DNA from: Aradus depressus
Taxonomy: Eukaryota; Arthropoda; Insecta; Hemiptera; Aradidae
Assembly: GCA_963662175.1 (NCBI GenBank)
Contig: OY759226.1
Location: 22,546,946 to 22,610,945 of the forward strand
Direction of reading: 5' to 3'
DNA length: 64,000 bases
In this document: one piece after another, positions 35,351 to 45,500 of the stretch
Position numbering within the stretch: the first letter of the stretch is position 1
How the letters are laid out: each line of letters opens with the position of its first letter
The notes under the pieces: generated by a model
Databases searched by the model: none
The model's input: only the letters and a program-made list of their open reading frames with translations
What the model was told of the DNA's origin: nothing
Position numbers and translations under genes: made by a program

Positions 35351-35724
35351 TTACTACTACTACATGTGAAATTCATGACAATCCGATTCATGACAATACG
35401 ATCAACCGTTAATGAGCTAGCTCTATATTTATACTTAGTCCCCCCCCCCCTCAACCCCGCCACCCGTTCAAAACTTCGGGACGCCACACTCCTTATTTTT
35501 CTATTTGGCCTTCAGGAATAATATATGCGAAATTTCGTGACAATACGACCAACCGTTAATGAGCTAACTCTATATGTATATTTAGCGCCCCCCACAACCC
35601 TCCTTCCTGTTCAAAATTTTGGGCCGTCACACACCTAATATTTCTATTTGACCTTTAGGAATACTACATGTGAAATTTGATGACAATTCGACCATTAGTT
35701 AATGAGTTAGCTCTATATTTATAC

Positions 35725-38590
35725 TTTTTTTTTTTTTTCGGGTGCTCCGGTAAATCACCTGGCCCGCTTATCGTCGGGGAAGGAGGAAGTACATATATAT
35801 ATATAGTATAGTTTTATTTACTGTTGCTGTGGGTGTCCGGGGGCGACAGCCTTTGGTCCCTTACGGGACAGACTGGCGCTCCCGGGCCCCCTTAAGATGC
35901 GGCTGCCTGGTGGCGCCGAGAGAGCTCGAGATCGGTGGAGTGGGGCTGCTTCTACATCGCGGTCGCCGGGGGTAGGACTCGGGCCCGGCCCGTCAATCGC
36001 CCCCGGCGCCGGGTCAAAGGGCCTTTTTCTGTTCCCGCCAGGAGGTGATAAACCGGCCGAACGCCGGATAGTTCGACTCCGTTATCAACTCCGGCAGGGT
36101 CAATCCCAGGTACGATCCTGTCGCGCGGATCAACTCCACCCTAGACCTGTCGTACAGGGGACAATCGAGGACCACATGTTCTGCAGTCTCTATGCCGCCA
36201 CACGAACAGTTCGGGCTATCCTTCCTCTTGAAGAAGAAGAGTTTGGAGTTGAAGTCACCGTGACCTGAAAGTACCTGAGAAGTCCAGTGATCGGGTTGTA
36301 CCCAAGTGGAGCGCAGGCGGACCCGGACGTCAGGTAGATACGTGAATGTCGTTCGCCCGTCGGAGGAGTGCGACCATCGTTGTTGCCACCTGTCCATTAT
36401 CCAGTCTTGGACTATGTCCTTGCAACGCTCTGGTCTGTTCTGTCCACGTAGCTCGCCCTCCAGGACGAGGCGCAAGGGCTCATCTATATCTGTTCTCAGG
36501 GGCAGATTGCGTCTACAGTAGTACGAGGCGACCGCCCCGTCCAAGACCAAGTCTATGGGCGGAGCTCCTGCCAGCACCTGTAGCGCTGCAGTGGAGACAG
36601 TACGATAGGCCTTTGTGACTCTCAGGAGGGCAGCTCTTTGGGCCTGCAGTAGTCTCGTTCTCTGCTGCTTGGTGGGACGTAACCACCATCCTGCAGCAGC
36701 GTATCGAGCCACAGCCTCGAACACCCCCGTGTAGATTGTTCTACACGCTGAGTACTTGAGGCCCCATGTTGCGCGAGCTAGGCAGCTCAGAGCGTTGAAA
36801 GTAGCATTTGTCCTTTCTTTGATGGCAACAGCGTGGGGAGTCGCCCTGAAGCCCGGACCCAGCCTCACACCTAGGTATGTGACCGTCTCCGGGAATTCAA
36901 CGCGCATCCCTCGGATCCCCAAGGAGAAGGGGTGGCGGGCGTTGGTTTTCCCTCTCATTAGCAGGGCCATAGTCTTGCTTGGTGAGAGGGCCAGCTTATT
37001 GGCGCAGCACCAGCTGTCGACGAAGTCGATGGCGGTTTGGGCTGTGCGGGTCAGAGCTGCCCGGTTATCAGCGTGCACCGTGATTACGAGATCGTCAACA
37101 TAGGCTATGGCCTTATATTCATGATTCTCGAGTTCACGGAGCAGTCCATCAAGGAGTATGTTCCAGAGTGTTGGTCCTAAGACCGAGCCCTGGGGGCATC
37201 CTCTAGTGATGTTCACTGATGTGCTGGCATACAGCTGACTTACAGTCGCAGAACGGCCGTCGAGGAAACTGGATATCAGCCCAAATATATTCCTTGGCGG
37301 TCCCATAGCACGCAGTTGTGTGAGGATGGCAGGCCACCAGGCGCAGTCAAACGCCGCCGCGATGTCGAAGAAGATACAGAGGGCATATTTGCTTCTGTTC
37401 CCTTCAACATCCGACCTCAGCGTTATCAACGCGTCCTCGGTTGACCTACCCCTCAAGCAACCATACTGTCTAGGGGATACGAAGGCGTATACTTGGGTGC
37501 GGATCCTGTCAAGGACGAGTCCTTCCAGTATCTTACCGAACAGAGACAGAAGACTGATCGGTCTGTAGCTGCTTGCCAAGGAAAGGTCCCTATCCCCAGG
37601 CTTGACAAACGTGCACACCAAGGCACGTTTCCAAGCACTCGGGAAGTGGCCTCGTCCCAGGCAGGCATTGTACAGGTAGAGTAGATCTGTCTTAATGACC
37701 GGGTAGGCTTTCTTGATCATGGCCGCGTCCATGAGATCGCTCCCAGGGGCGCCGCCACGCTTCTGCCTCCCAATCACCAGGGTCAGATCCAGCTCATCCC
37801 AATCGGGGGCATCCTCCGTGTCCGGCAAGTCACGGGCAGCACACCTGATGTTATGTTGGATGGGTGTATCCCCTGCCGGGTCATCCTCCGGGAAGGCTTG
37901 GCGTAGGTACATCCCGCTGGCCTCCTCCAGGGACAAGGCATGCTGGATGCCATTCCTGATTGAGGCCACCGGGGCGACCGTCTTGAACCTCCCAGTGGCG
38001 ATCCGATAGGGAATCCCCCACGGGTTTTTGCTGGACTCGTCCTCTACGAACCTTCTCCAGCTTGTTATCTTGGCGGCTTCGATGCTCCGACCGTAGGCCT
38101 CGCTGAGCTGCCGGTACTCTTCCCTGCGAATAACCCGATGGAGCTGATCTCGGCACCGCTGGTACCGCCTCCTGGCACGATAAACGGCCCTTTTGGCGAG
38201 GGTGAGGTCTTCGCTCCACCAGGGGACTTTCCTCAATCGGTCGACCTTCCTGGGGATGGTCTCGTCGGCAGCCCTCAGCAGAATACTACTGAGTCTGTCG
38301 ACACCCTCCTCAATCTGGTCGACCGGGTCGGAACCCCTGAGACCTTCCCATTCCTCGTCACAGGAGTAGGCAGCAGCGGCGGCCACGAAGGCTTCCGGTA
38401 TCGCTTTGCGAGTTGCAAAGCGAGGATCCCTAGACCTGACTGCCGATAGCTGCGCGTCAAAGAGCCTCACGTCTAGGACTTCGTGGTCACTAGACGTAAC
38501 CCCTCGGACTCCCCAGCCACCGACAGCCCTGTATAGTTCTCCAGAAACCAACGTGACATCGATATGCGATTCTCCATTGGCACTACGAAA
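35725..38590 (-). mobile_element. R1-clade non-LTR retrotransposon, 5'-truncated
   Basis: The 3' end is a 14-base T run on the plus strand (35725-35738), the poly(A) tail of a minus-strand element. The element ends 5' at about 38590, inside the endonuclease domain. Both flanks are the 142-bp minisatellite: a 23-base stretch starting GAGTTAGCTC stands at 35704-35726 and again at 38600-38622. This could be a target duplication or simply two units of the repeat. GC content is clearly higher than the surroundings, which suggests a recent arrival. Confidence 0.9.
36014..38590 (-). CDS. R1-clade ORF2: endonuclease end, reverse transcriptase, zinc finger
   Basis: The frame is open from the truncation point at about 38590 to the stop at 36014 (over 845 residues) with no internal break. 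It begins inside the endonuclease (SHIDVTLVSGEL, GVTSSDHEVL); no true ATG is visible there, only a TTG near 38551. Reverse transcriptase signatures follow: FVKPGDRDLSLASSYRPISL, QYGCLRGRSTEDAL, FFDIAAAFDCAWW (motif A), RGCPQGSVLGPTLWN, AYVDDLVI (catalytic YVDD) and PSKTMALLMRG. Near the C terminus is the CCHC finger CSCGGIETAEHVVLDC. In this clade the protein nicks a specific target and copies the RNA in place. The open frame implies a young insertion, but without the full endonuclease and ORF1 it should not be autonomous. Confidence 0.9.
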   Translation of the reverse strand, partial: FRSANGESHIDVTLVSGELYRAVGGWGVRGVTSSDHEVLDVRLFDAQLSAVRSRDPRFATRKAIPEAFVAAAAAYSCDEEWEGLRGSDPVDQIEEGVDRLSSILLRAADETIPRKVDRLRKVPWWSEDLTLAKRAVYRARRRYQRCRDQLHRVIRREEYRQLSEAYGRSIEAAKITSWRRFVEDESSKNPWGIPYRIATGRFKTVAPVASIRNGIQHALSLEEASGMYLRQAFPEDDPAGDTPIQHNIRCAARDLPDTEDAPDWDELDLTLVIGRQKRGGAPGSDLMDAAMIKKAYPVIKTDLLYLYNACLGRGHFPSAWKRALVCTFVKPGDRDLSLASSYRPISLLSLFGKILEGLVLDRIRTQVYAFVSPRQYGCLRGRSTEDALITLRSDVEGNRSKYALCIFFDIAAAFDCAWWPAILTQLRAMGPPRNIFGLISSFLDGRSATVSQLYASTSVNITRGCPQGSVLGPTLWNILLDGLLRELENHEYKAIAYVDDLVITVHADNRAALTRTAQTAIDFVDSWCCANKLALSPSKTMALLMRGKTNARHPFSLGIRGMRVEFPETVTYLGVRLGPGFRATPHAVAIKERTNATFNALSCLARATWGLKYSACRTIYTGVFEAVARYAAAGWWLRPTKQQRTRLLQAQRAALLRVTKAYRTVSTAALQVLAGAPPIDLVLDGAVASYYCRRNLPLRTDIDEPLRLVLEGELRGQNRPERCKDIVQDWIMDRWQQRWSHSSDGRTTFTYLPDVRVRLRSTWVQPDHWTSQVLSGHGDFNSKLFFFKRKDSPNCSCGGIETAEHVVLDCPLYDRSRVELIRATGSYLGLTLPELITESNYPAFGRFITSWREQKKAL

Positions 38591-40039
38591 ACCGTTAAAG
38601 AGTTAGCTCTATATTTATACTTAGGCCCCCCCACAACCCCCCCTCCCGTTCAAAACTTTGGGACGCCACACACCTTTTTTTCCTATTTGGCTTTTAAAAA
38701 TACTACATGTGAAATTTCATGACGATTCGCCCATTAGTTAATGAGTTAGCTCTATATTTATACCTAGGCCCCCCCACTACCCCCCCTCCCGTAAAACATT
38801 TTGAGCCGTCACACCGCCTATTTTTTTATTTGGTCTTCAGGAATACTACATGTGAAACTTCGTGACAATGCGACCAACTGTTAAAGAGTTAGCTCTATAT
38901 TTATACTTTGGCCCCCCCACAACCCCCCCTCCCGTTCAAAACTTTGGGACGTCACACACCTTTTTTTCCTATTTGGCTTTTAAAAATACTACATGTGAAA
39001 TTTCATGACGATTCGCCCATTAGTTAATGAGTTAGCTCTATATTTATACTTAGGCCCTTCAACAAACCCCCCCTCCCGTTCAAAACTTTGGGACGCCACA
39101 CACCTTTTTTCCTGTTTGGCTTTTAAAAAAACTACGTGTGAAATTTCATGACAATTTGACCATTAGTTAATGAGTTAGCACTATTTTTATACTTAGGCCC
39201 CCCTTACAACCCCCCCTCCCGATCAAAGTTTTGGGACGCCACATAGCCTATTATTCAATCGGGCTCAAAAGAATGCTACATGGGCAGTTTCATAAAAATC
39301 CGTCCAGCGGTTTGGGCGTGATGCTGGAACAAACATACATACATACAAACAAACAAACAAACAAACAAACAAACAAACAAACAAACCCCGTTTCAGCTTT
39401 ATTAATATAAGCTCTATATTTATACTTAGGCCCCCCCACAACCCCCCCTCCCGTTCAAAACTTTGGGACGCCACACACCTTTTTTTCCTATTTGGCTTTT
39501 AAAAATACTACATGTGAAATTTCATGACGATTCGCCCATTAGTTAATGAGTTAGCTCTATATTTATACTTAGGCCCCCCAACTACCCCCCCCTCCCTCCC
39601 GTAAAAAATTTCGAGCCGTCACACCGCCTATTTTTCTATTTGGTCTTCAGGAATACTCCATGTGAAATTTCGTGACAATCCGACCAACCGTTAAAGAGTT
39701 AGCTCTATATTTATACTTAGGCCCCCCCACAACCCCCCCTCCCGATCAAAACTTTGGGACGCCATACACCTTTTTTTCCTATTTGGCTTTTAAAAATACT
39801 ACATGTGAAATTTCATGACAATTCGCCCATTAGTTAATGAGTTAGCACTATTTTTATACTTAGGCCCCCCTTACAACCCCCCCTCCCGTTCAAAATTTTG
39901 GGACGCCACATAGCCTATTATTCAATCGGGCTCAAAAGAATGCTACATGGGCAGTTTCATGAAGATCCGTCCAGCCGTTTGGGCGTGATGCTGGAACAAA
40001 CATACAAACAAACCCCGTTTCAGCTTTATTTATGTAGAT

Positions 40040-41015
40040 TAACAACAACATTTTGGAGTCCACACTCCCTCCACATTATATCTCAACCCTTTTTCTTCAC
40101 TTTTCACTCATTTTTAACAGTTCACTCACTACTTCTATAACAAATCACTTCCAAAACCCAGACCAGTCCCTCACAGGTTTTGCCTTGGTGAGAGGCGAAC
40201 ATTAACTAAATTCTTGCCGTGCATGGCATTCTGGGTAGCCAAATTCGAGTGTCTTTTGGCTTCCGTCCGCTGTTTTCTTCCTAAATATTAACATTTTCCC
40301 ACGTTATCTTCCCCTCCTTTCTTCTTTTTCGTCTTTCTTCCTAAATATTAACATTTTCCCACGTTATCTTCCCCTCCTTTCTTCTTTTTCGTCTTTCTTC
40401 TTAAATATTCCTTTAATTTTGTTCAACGTTGCTTTTTAATTTTGACTTATACTTTTCTTGAAAACAGTATGTAAACTTTGTGATATACACTTTCAAATGA
40501 AATAGACAGCCTCGGATTGGATCCGGGCTCAATGATTCGATGTTTTTTGGAACAGACTTTTTTTTACAAAAATTTCAATTGGCTTTACCATTTGATGTGG
40601 GCAATTTTTCCCCTTCTACCGACCATTTTTTCTGTTATTGACCCTTTCTTCATTTACGCCTATTTCTTCGGTTCTTCTTCATTTTTTCTCCTTTTAACTG
40701 TTTTATTTTCTTCCTGGGTGCTTAATTAATCCTTTCCATAAATTTGGTTTCTTTTTGAAGTTGCTTTGTTCCGTTATTAATGTTGACAATTTTCATTGGT
40801 AACCACAAGGTTAGGTCTGTTTGGGTCTGCCTTTCGTTTCTTAATGGTTTTATTCCTAAATGTTGTTATTATTCTGCTGAATTTCTATTTTCTTTTCTTC
40901 ATTCTTAGGTTTCTTTCTTCTTTATTTTGACTTCATCTTCTAAAATTGGTTCATTAGAAAAATTATAACGTTGCTTAACGTTTGTTGTCATGGCAATGGT
41001 TTGTTTATGTTACAA
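40040..41015. other. T/C-rich non-coding stretch with a 60-bp duplication
   Basis: A 60-bp segment starting TCTTCCTAAATATTAACATT is present twice in tandem (about 40277-40396). The rest is rich in TTC and TTT. Short frames (for example 40517-40729) are hydrophobic by composition and have no recognisable domain. Confidence 0.5.
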
Positions 41016-41226
41016 GCCTCTAATTCAGAGAGCGAAAACTTAAGTGTATTGTATAGAGTGTAGCCTCTAATTCAGAGACCGGAAACTTACGTATATTGTA
41101 TAGGGTGTAGCCTCTAATTCAGAGAGCGGAAACTTAAGTGTATTGTATAGGGTGTAGCCTCTAATTCAGAGAGCGGAAACTTAAGTGTATTGTATAGGGT
41201 GTAGCCTCTAATTCAGAGAGCGGAGA
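41016..41226. repeat. Outlying 47-bp satellite, four to five units
   Basis: Units match the array at 15694-17662 but carry AAGTGTATT or ACGTATATT cores and more point changes. The last unit breaks off at GAGAGCGGAGAGATATC. Confidence 0.9.
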
Positions 41227-41299
41227 GATATCAAAAGACCCTCAAAAGAGCAAAAATAGAAGGAAGAATTCACCAAATAAAGATATCAAAGGTTTAAAG

Positions 41300-41690
41300 A
41301 GAGCGCGGATACTTACATATGTGTGTATCGGGATGTAGCCTTACATATGTGTGTATCGGGATGTAGCCTTACATATGTGTGTATCGGGATGTAGCCATAC
41401 ATATGTGTGTATCGGGATGTAGGCCCTCAAAAGAGCAAAAAAACATAATTCAGGGGTCCAACAATTGAAGATTAATGATTTAGAGGGAGAGCGGAAACTT
41501 ATGAGTGGATCGGGGTACAGACTCATATTTAAAGATCGAAGGTCCTTCAAAAGACGCCAAAAAATAGAAGGAATAATTCACCAAATAAAGATATCAAAGG
41601 TTTAGAGAGAGAGAGCGGCTAAATTCATTGTGGCGCTGCAACTTGCGAAGAATGATTATGGCTTCAAGTTTCCCTTCTATCTAGTTAGTG
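41300..41690. repeat. 28-bp tandem repeat and satellite-related fragments
   Basis: Four copies of a 28-bp unit (CTTACATATGTGTGTATCGG GATGTAGC) cover about 41310-41421. The following stretch to 41625 contains further GAGAGCGGAAACTTA and CCTCAAAAGA fragments, including a direct repeat of AATTCACCAAATAAAGATAT with 41269-41290. Confidence 0.8.
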
Positions 41691-41935
41691 ATTATGATTC
41701 ATTCCCGGGCTTTAACTACAAGGTCATATCGCCTACTACCAGAGCTGTCTTTCGTCACTCTCATGGACATGAGGCCGACTCTACTATGGGAGTCTTAAAT
41801 TTTTTTAAATTTTTATTCACCTAGGTTGGGGGCCATTAACGACATTGTATAGGCTCGGGGCCATAGCTTAACATCCCATCCGAAGGACGGCGTGCTTAAG
41901 TTTATTTAACCTCCCAGACAAAATAAACTAAAATA
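41690..41935 (-). repeat. tRNA-derived SINE (family S), copy without head
   Basis: From the tail end CCCGGGCTTTAACTACAAGG through CATCCGAAGGACGGCG to the AAAATAAACTAA region; the tRNA-like head is missing. Confidence 0.75.
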
Positions 41936-42458
41936 AATAAACCAGTGATCTTGCTAATGGCATCTAGCGGCCGGAAATGGTACTATTCTGTATCAATGCT
42001 TAATTTTAAAACAAATCACTTTCTTTTTAACATTGTAATTTTTTTATGTTAAAAGTAAAAAAATAAATAAATAACATAGTAAATATTAAAGTTAAAAGTA
42101 AAAAGTAAAAAAAATAATTATTAACTTATAATATGTTTAGGTGGTATGACCAGTGATGAAAAATAATTTAATTACGCCATTTCCTTGAAAGGAAGTTCCT
42201 AGTTCATTCTCTGAAGTTGATGTTTCGTGAAACTTCATAACTTCATTCACTATTAGGCTTGATTTGTCAATAATTGTTAAAGATGATCACAAGAGATGCT
42301 TATGATTCATAAATATATTGAGAGTGAAATGTTAATCAGGTTCATCTGTAGACTGCTTAAAATTCAAAAATATTGCTGATTCATTAGATTGATCCAGTAA
42401 CAGTGGTTCAGTGTGTTCTAATCCTGCATCCATATTACAACAACCATTTATTCTTAAT

Positions 42459-42575
42459 ATGGATACAATTATGGATGATTGGCGGAATAAAAGACGTACA
42501 TTTGACGAAAAAACAAAATATATTTTTGATAAGAAGATTTTGACTGATTGTGAATTTTCTGTTGGAGATAATAAG
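42459..42575 (+). CDS. BTB gene, coding exon 1
   Basis: Codes for residues 1-39, from MDTIMDDWRNKRR to FSVGDNK, ending AATAAG before gtacat. It holds the first strand of the BTB domain (LTDCEFSVGD). Confidence 0.8.
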
Positions 42576-45500
42576 GTACATTTTTTTTTTAAATTATCAA
42601 GTTCAAAATTGGAAACTTCACAATTATCAGTTATTACTTTATTTTTCTTTATTTTAGATTCTTTGTCATAAATTGTTGTTAGCTGTGGCAAGTCCAGTAT
42701 TTCAAGCTATGTTTTATGGTTATACACCGGAGCCAGCTGGTAGTATACGTATTACTGATATTGAGTCTGACATTTTCTTGCAAATGATTCAGTAAGTTAG
42801 TTTGAATATATATCTAATCATTTGAATGAATAAAATATTAAAACCAGTTCAATTCAATGAACAAAAGTTGGTGTATCACTGTCTATGTCTTCCTCAGCGG
42901 AATTAATTATGTTTTCGCTCTGCCTCCCAAACAAGTCGATTGTTGCGCTAAAACTCAATATTTGACTTGCATATTGGCTTCTGAATCATACTAAATTTTG
43001 TACCGATACTTTTTTTATGTTGGCAGTTATTGAAGTATAAGTTGAGCACTTGTTCTTAGGTGCCTCCCTTCCCTTCAAACGATTTCGCGGAAAATTATTA
43101 AGTGCCATCCTTATGGGGATTAGAATTGTAATATTAAATTTCGTGTCAATATATTCATTACAACGTCAATTATTAGAGCTTTACCTGTGTTAAGCTTTAC
43201 CCCTAATACCCCATATTTCTATACCTAGTTGATTTGACTTTTTTTTATTTAGTAAAAAAACCTTGAGCACACCGTCCTTCAGATGGAAGGTTTAAAGGAT
43301 GGTCCCGAGCCTGTACGAAATTAGGTAACGTCTTTCGAGTTCTTACCGAAACGTCTATTTGTTAAAAAGTAAAAGAAAACGTGTTTTTAGGGGTCTTTAA
43401 CGAGTAACTGACATCGTAGAGGCCCGGGATCATCGCTTAACGTCCCATCCGAAAGAAGGCGTCCTCACGTTTTTTTATTAAAGGTATGTTTACATAATAT
43501 CTCTCTATTTGTCATTATGGAAATTGATTCCTTTATGAGATATATTTTTTTTCAAAAAGAGAGAAACAATGTTTAGTTATTTTTCCTGGTATCATAATCA
43601 TGACAAGTATTGATCAGTGAAAAATATTTAAAATTTGTCTAATAACTGTTAATGCTTCAAATATAAACAGCGCAGATAATAACAAGATTTTTTAAAATAT
43701 ATTTCTCTGCAGCTTGTTCTTTTGTTAATATTATTTATTATTCTTAGCGATGTTCCTCTTGGTATGTTAACAACTTAGCTCGCAGCCACACATTTCATAC
43801 TGTAGTACTCTCATGAAACGGTAGCGAAAAAGCAATAGTAACCGAGTAAGAAAGCCACTGTGCAAAAGAATCCCAAGCCTTTTTCCGTTTTTAAATTAAT
43901 TGTTTTCATATTTAATAAACATACATGTTTGGTGGACGAAAATGGCCTCGTGATTCATGTATTTCGTAATCTGCTAATGTGAGAGGGACTGAGAAATTTT
44001 TAGTAAAACGTAGATTACATGTTACCATTTAATTAGGGAGAAATCAATTTTTAGCCACATTTATAGCCTATCGTGCACTGAAGTGAAGAACATTAAAATA
44101 TTATACTTACTAAAACAAAATTCATTTTGTTGAGGGACTATATTATATTTTAATTAAGCCTTTCATCTTTCTTTTTCAGACACATATATGGTTTCGAAGT
44201 AATTATTTCGTCTTACGATAACGCCTGTCTTTTGTATTATGCTGCTAAAAAATATATGCTGTCTTTTTTAGAACAAGAATGTACCGATTATTTGATGAAA
44301 CATATTGACTCAAAAAATGTTATTAGTATATATGAATTTTCGAAATTTCACAATGAAGAGTCACTGCAAAAACAATGTTTAATGGTACAAACATTATTTA
44401 TTATAACTTTTAAGTTGTATAAGGAGATTATTTATTTATATATAATATATTTATCATAGTTAAATTTCTCACATTGATTTTTTGTTTTTTAAAACATAGT
44501 AATCAGTCTTGATTTGGCGTTTGGACATAGAGGTCGACTCAATATGTTCTTTTTGGTAGAATATTTTTTGATTGACGGGCAAAGGAGATTGAAATAAAGA
44601 ACAAATGAATTATAGATACTGTGAAGAATGAGATTTACTGGCTTGTGAATATAATTTAAGGCTTAAGGGTGTCCCTTTGGTGCTTAACACCTGCGGGGAT
44701 ATTTTATCTTACTTATAAGTTTGACTAATTTTCGAGAGGTTAAATACTTATCTTAGAACAGAAATATCCATGAGGTTAATTCATTTGCGAGAGTTTAAAT
44801 ACTTATCTTAGAACAGAAATATCCATGGGGTTCATTCATTTGCGAGAGATTAAATACTTATCTTAGAACAGAAATATCCATAGGGTTAATAAATTTGCAA
44901 GAGATTAAATACTTACCTTAGAACAGAAATATCCATGGGGTTAATTCATTTGCGAGAGATTAAATACTTATCTTAGAACAGAAATATCCATAGGGTTAAT
45001 AAATTTGCAAGAGATTAAATACTTACCTTAGAACAGAAATATCCATGGGGTTAATTCATTTGCGAGAGATTAAATACTTATCTTAGAACAGAAATATCCA
45101 TGGGGTTAATTAATTTGCGAGAGTTTAAGTACTTATCTTAGAACAGAAATATCCATGGGGTTAATTCATTTGCGAGAGATTAAATACTTATCTTAGAACA
45201 GAAATGTCCATGGGGTTAATAAATTTGCGAGAGATTAAATACTTACCTTAGAACAGAAATATCCATGGGGTTAATTAATTTGCGAGAGTTTAAATACTTA
45301 TCTTAGAACAGAAATATCCATGGGGTTAACTAATTTGCGAGAGTTTGCAAGAGGTATTATATTCAATAATGATAAATGAGGCTTGAAAACATAAAAATAC
45401 AAACATACATTTTTTTTTTTTTTTTTTTTTCTTTAAGGCATTTTGACCAAGAGGGTGTCATGGATACCTGATCCAAACAGTTCTTTGGGGAGCCTAGCGG

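Larger units (their letters stand above)
31549..40039. repeat. Composite repeat block, copy 2 (with R1-clade insertion)
   Basis: The order of copy 1 is repeated: head (31549), short 66-bp minisatellite, 142-bp minisatellite, tail (to 33142), the same linker, a 441-bp array cut down to two units, second head (34217), 66-bp minisatellite, and 142-bp minisatellite interrupted by the retrotransposon at 35725-38590. Tails occur at about 39240-39407 and 39900-40039. Differences from copy 1 are mostly in repeat number. Confidence 0.8.

Noticed and set aside
36306..38606. Several plus-strand open frames across the R1-clade element
   Set aside because: They are shadows of the long minus-strand reverse transcriptase frame in GC-rich sequence.
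39265..39474. Frame with a repeated LFVCLFVC pattern
   Set aside because: It is the translation of the CAAACAAACAAAC microsatellite in the element tail.
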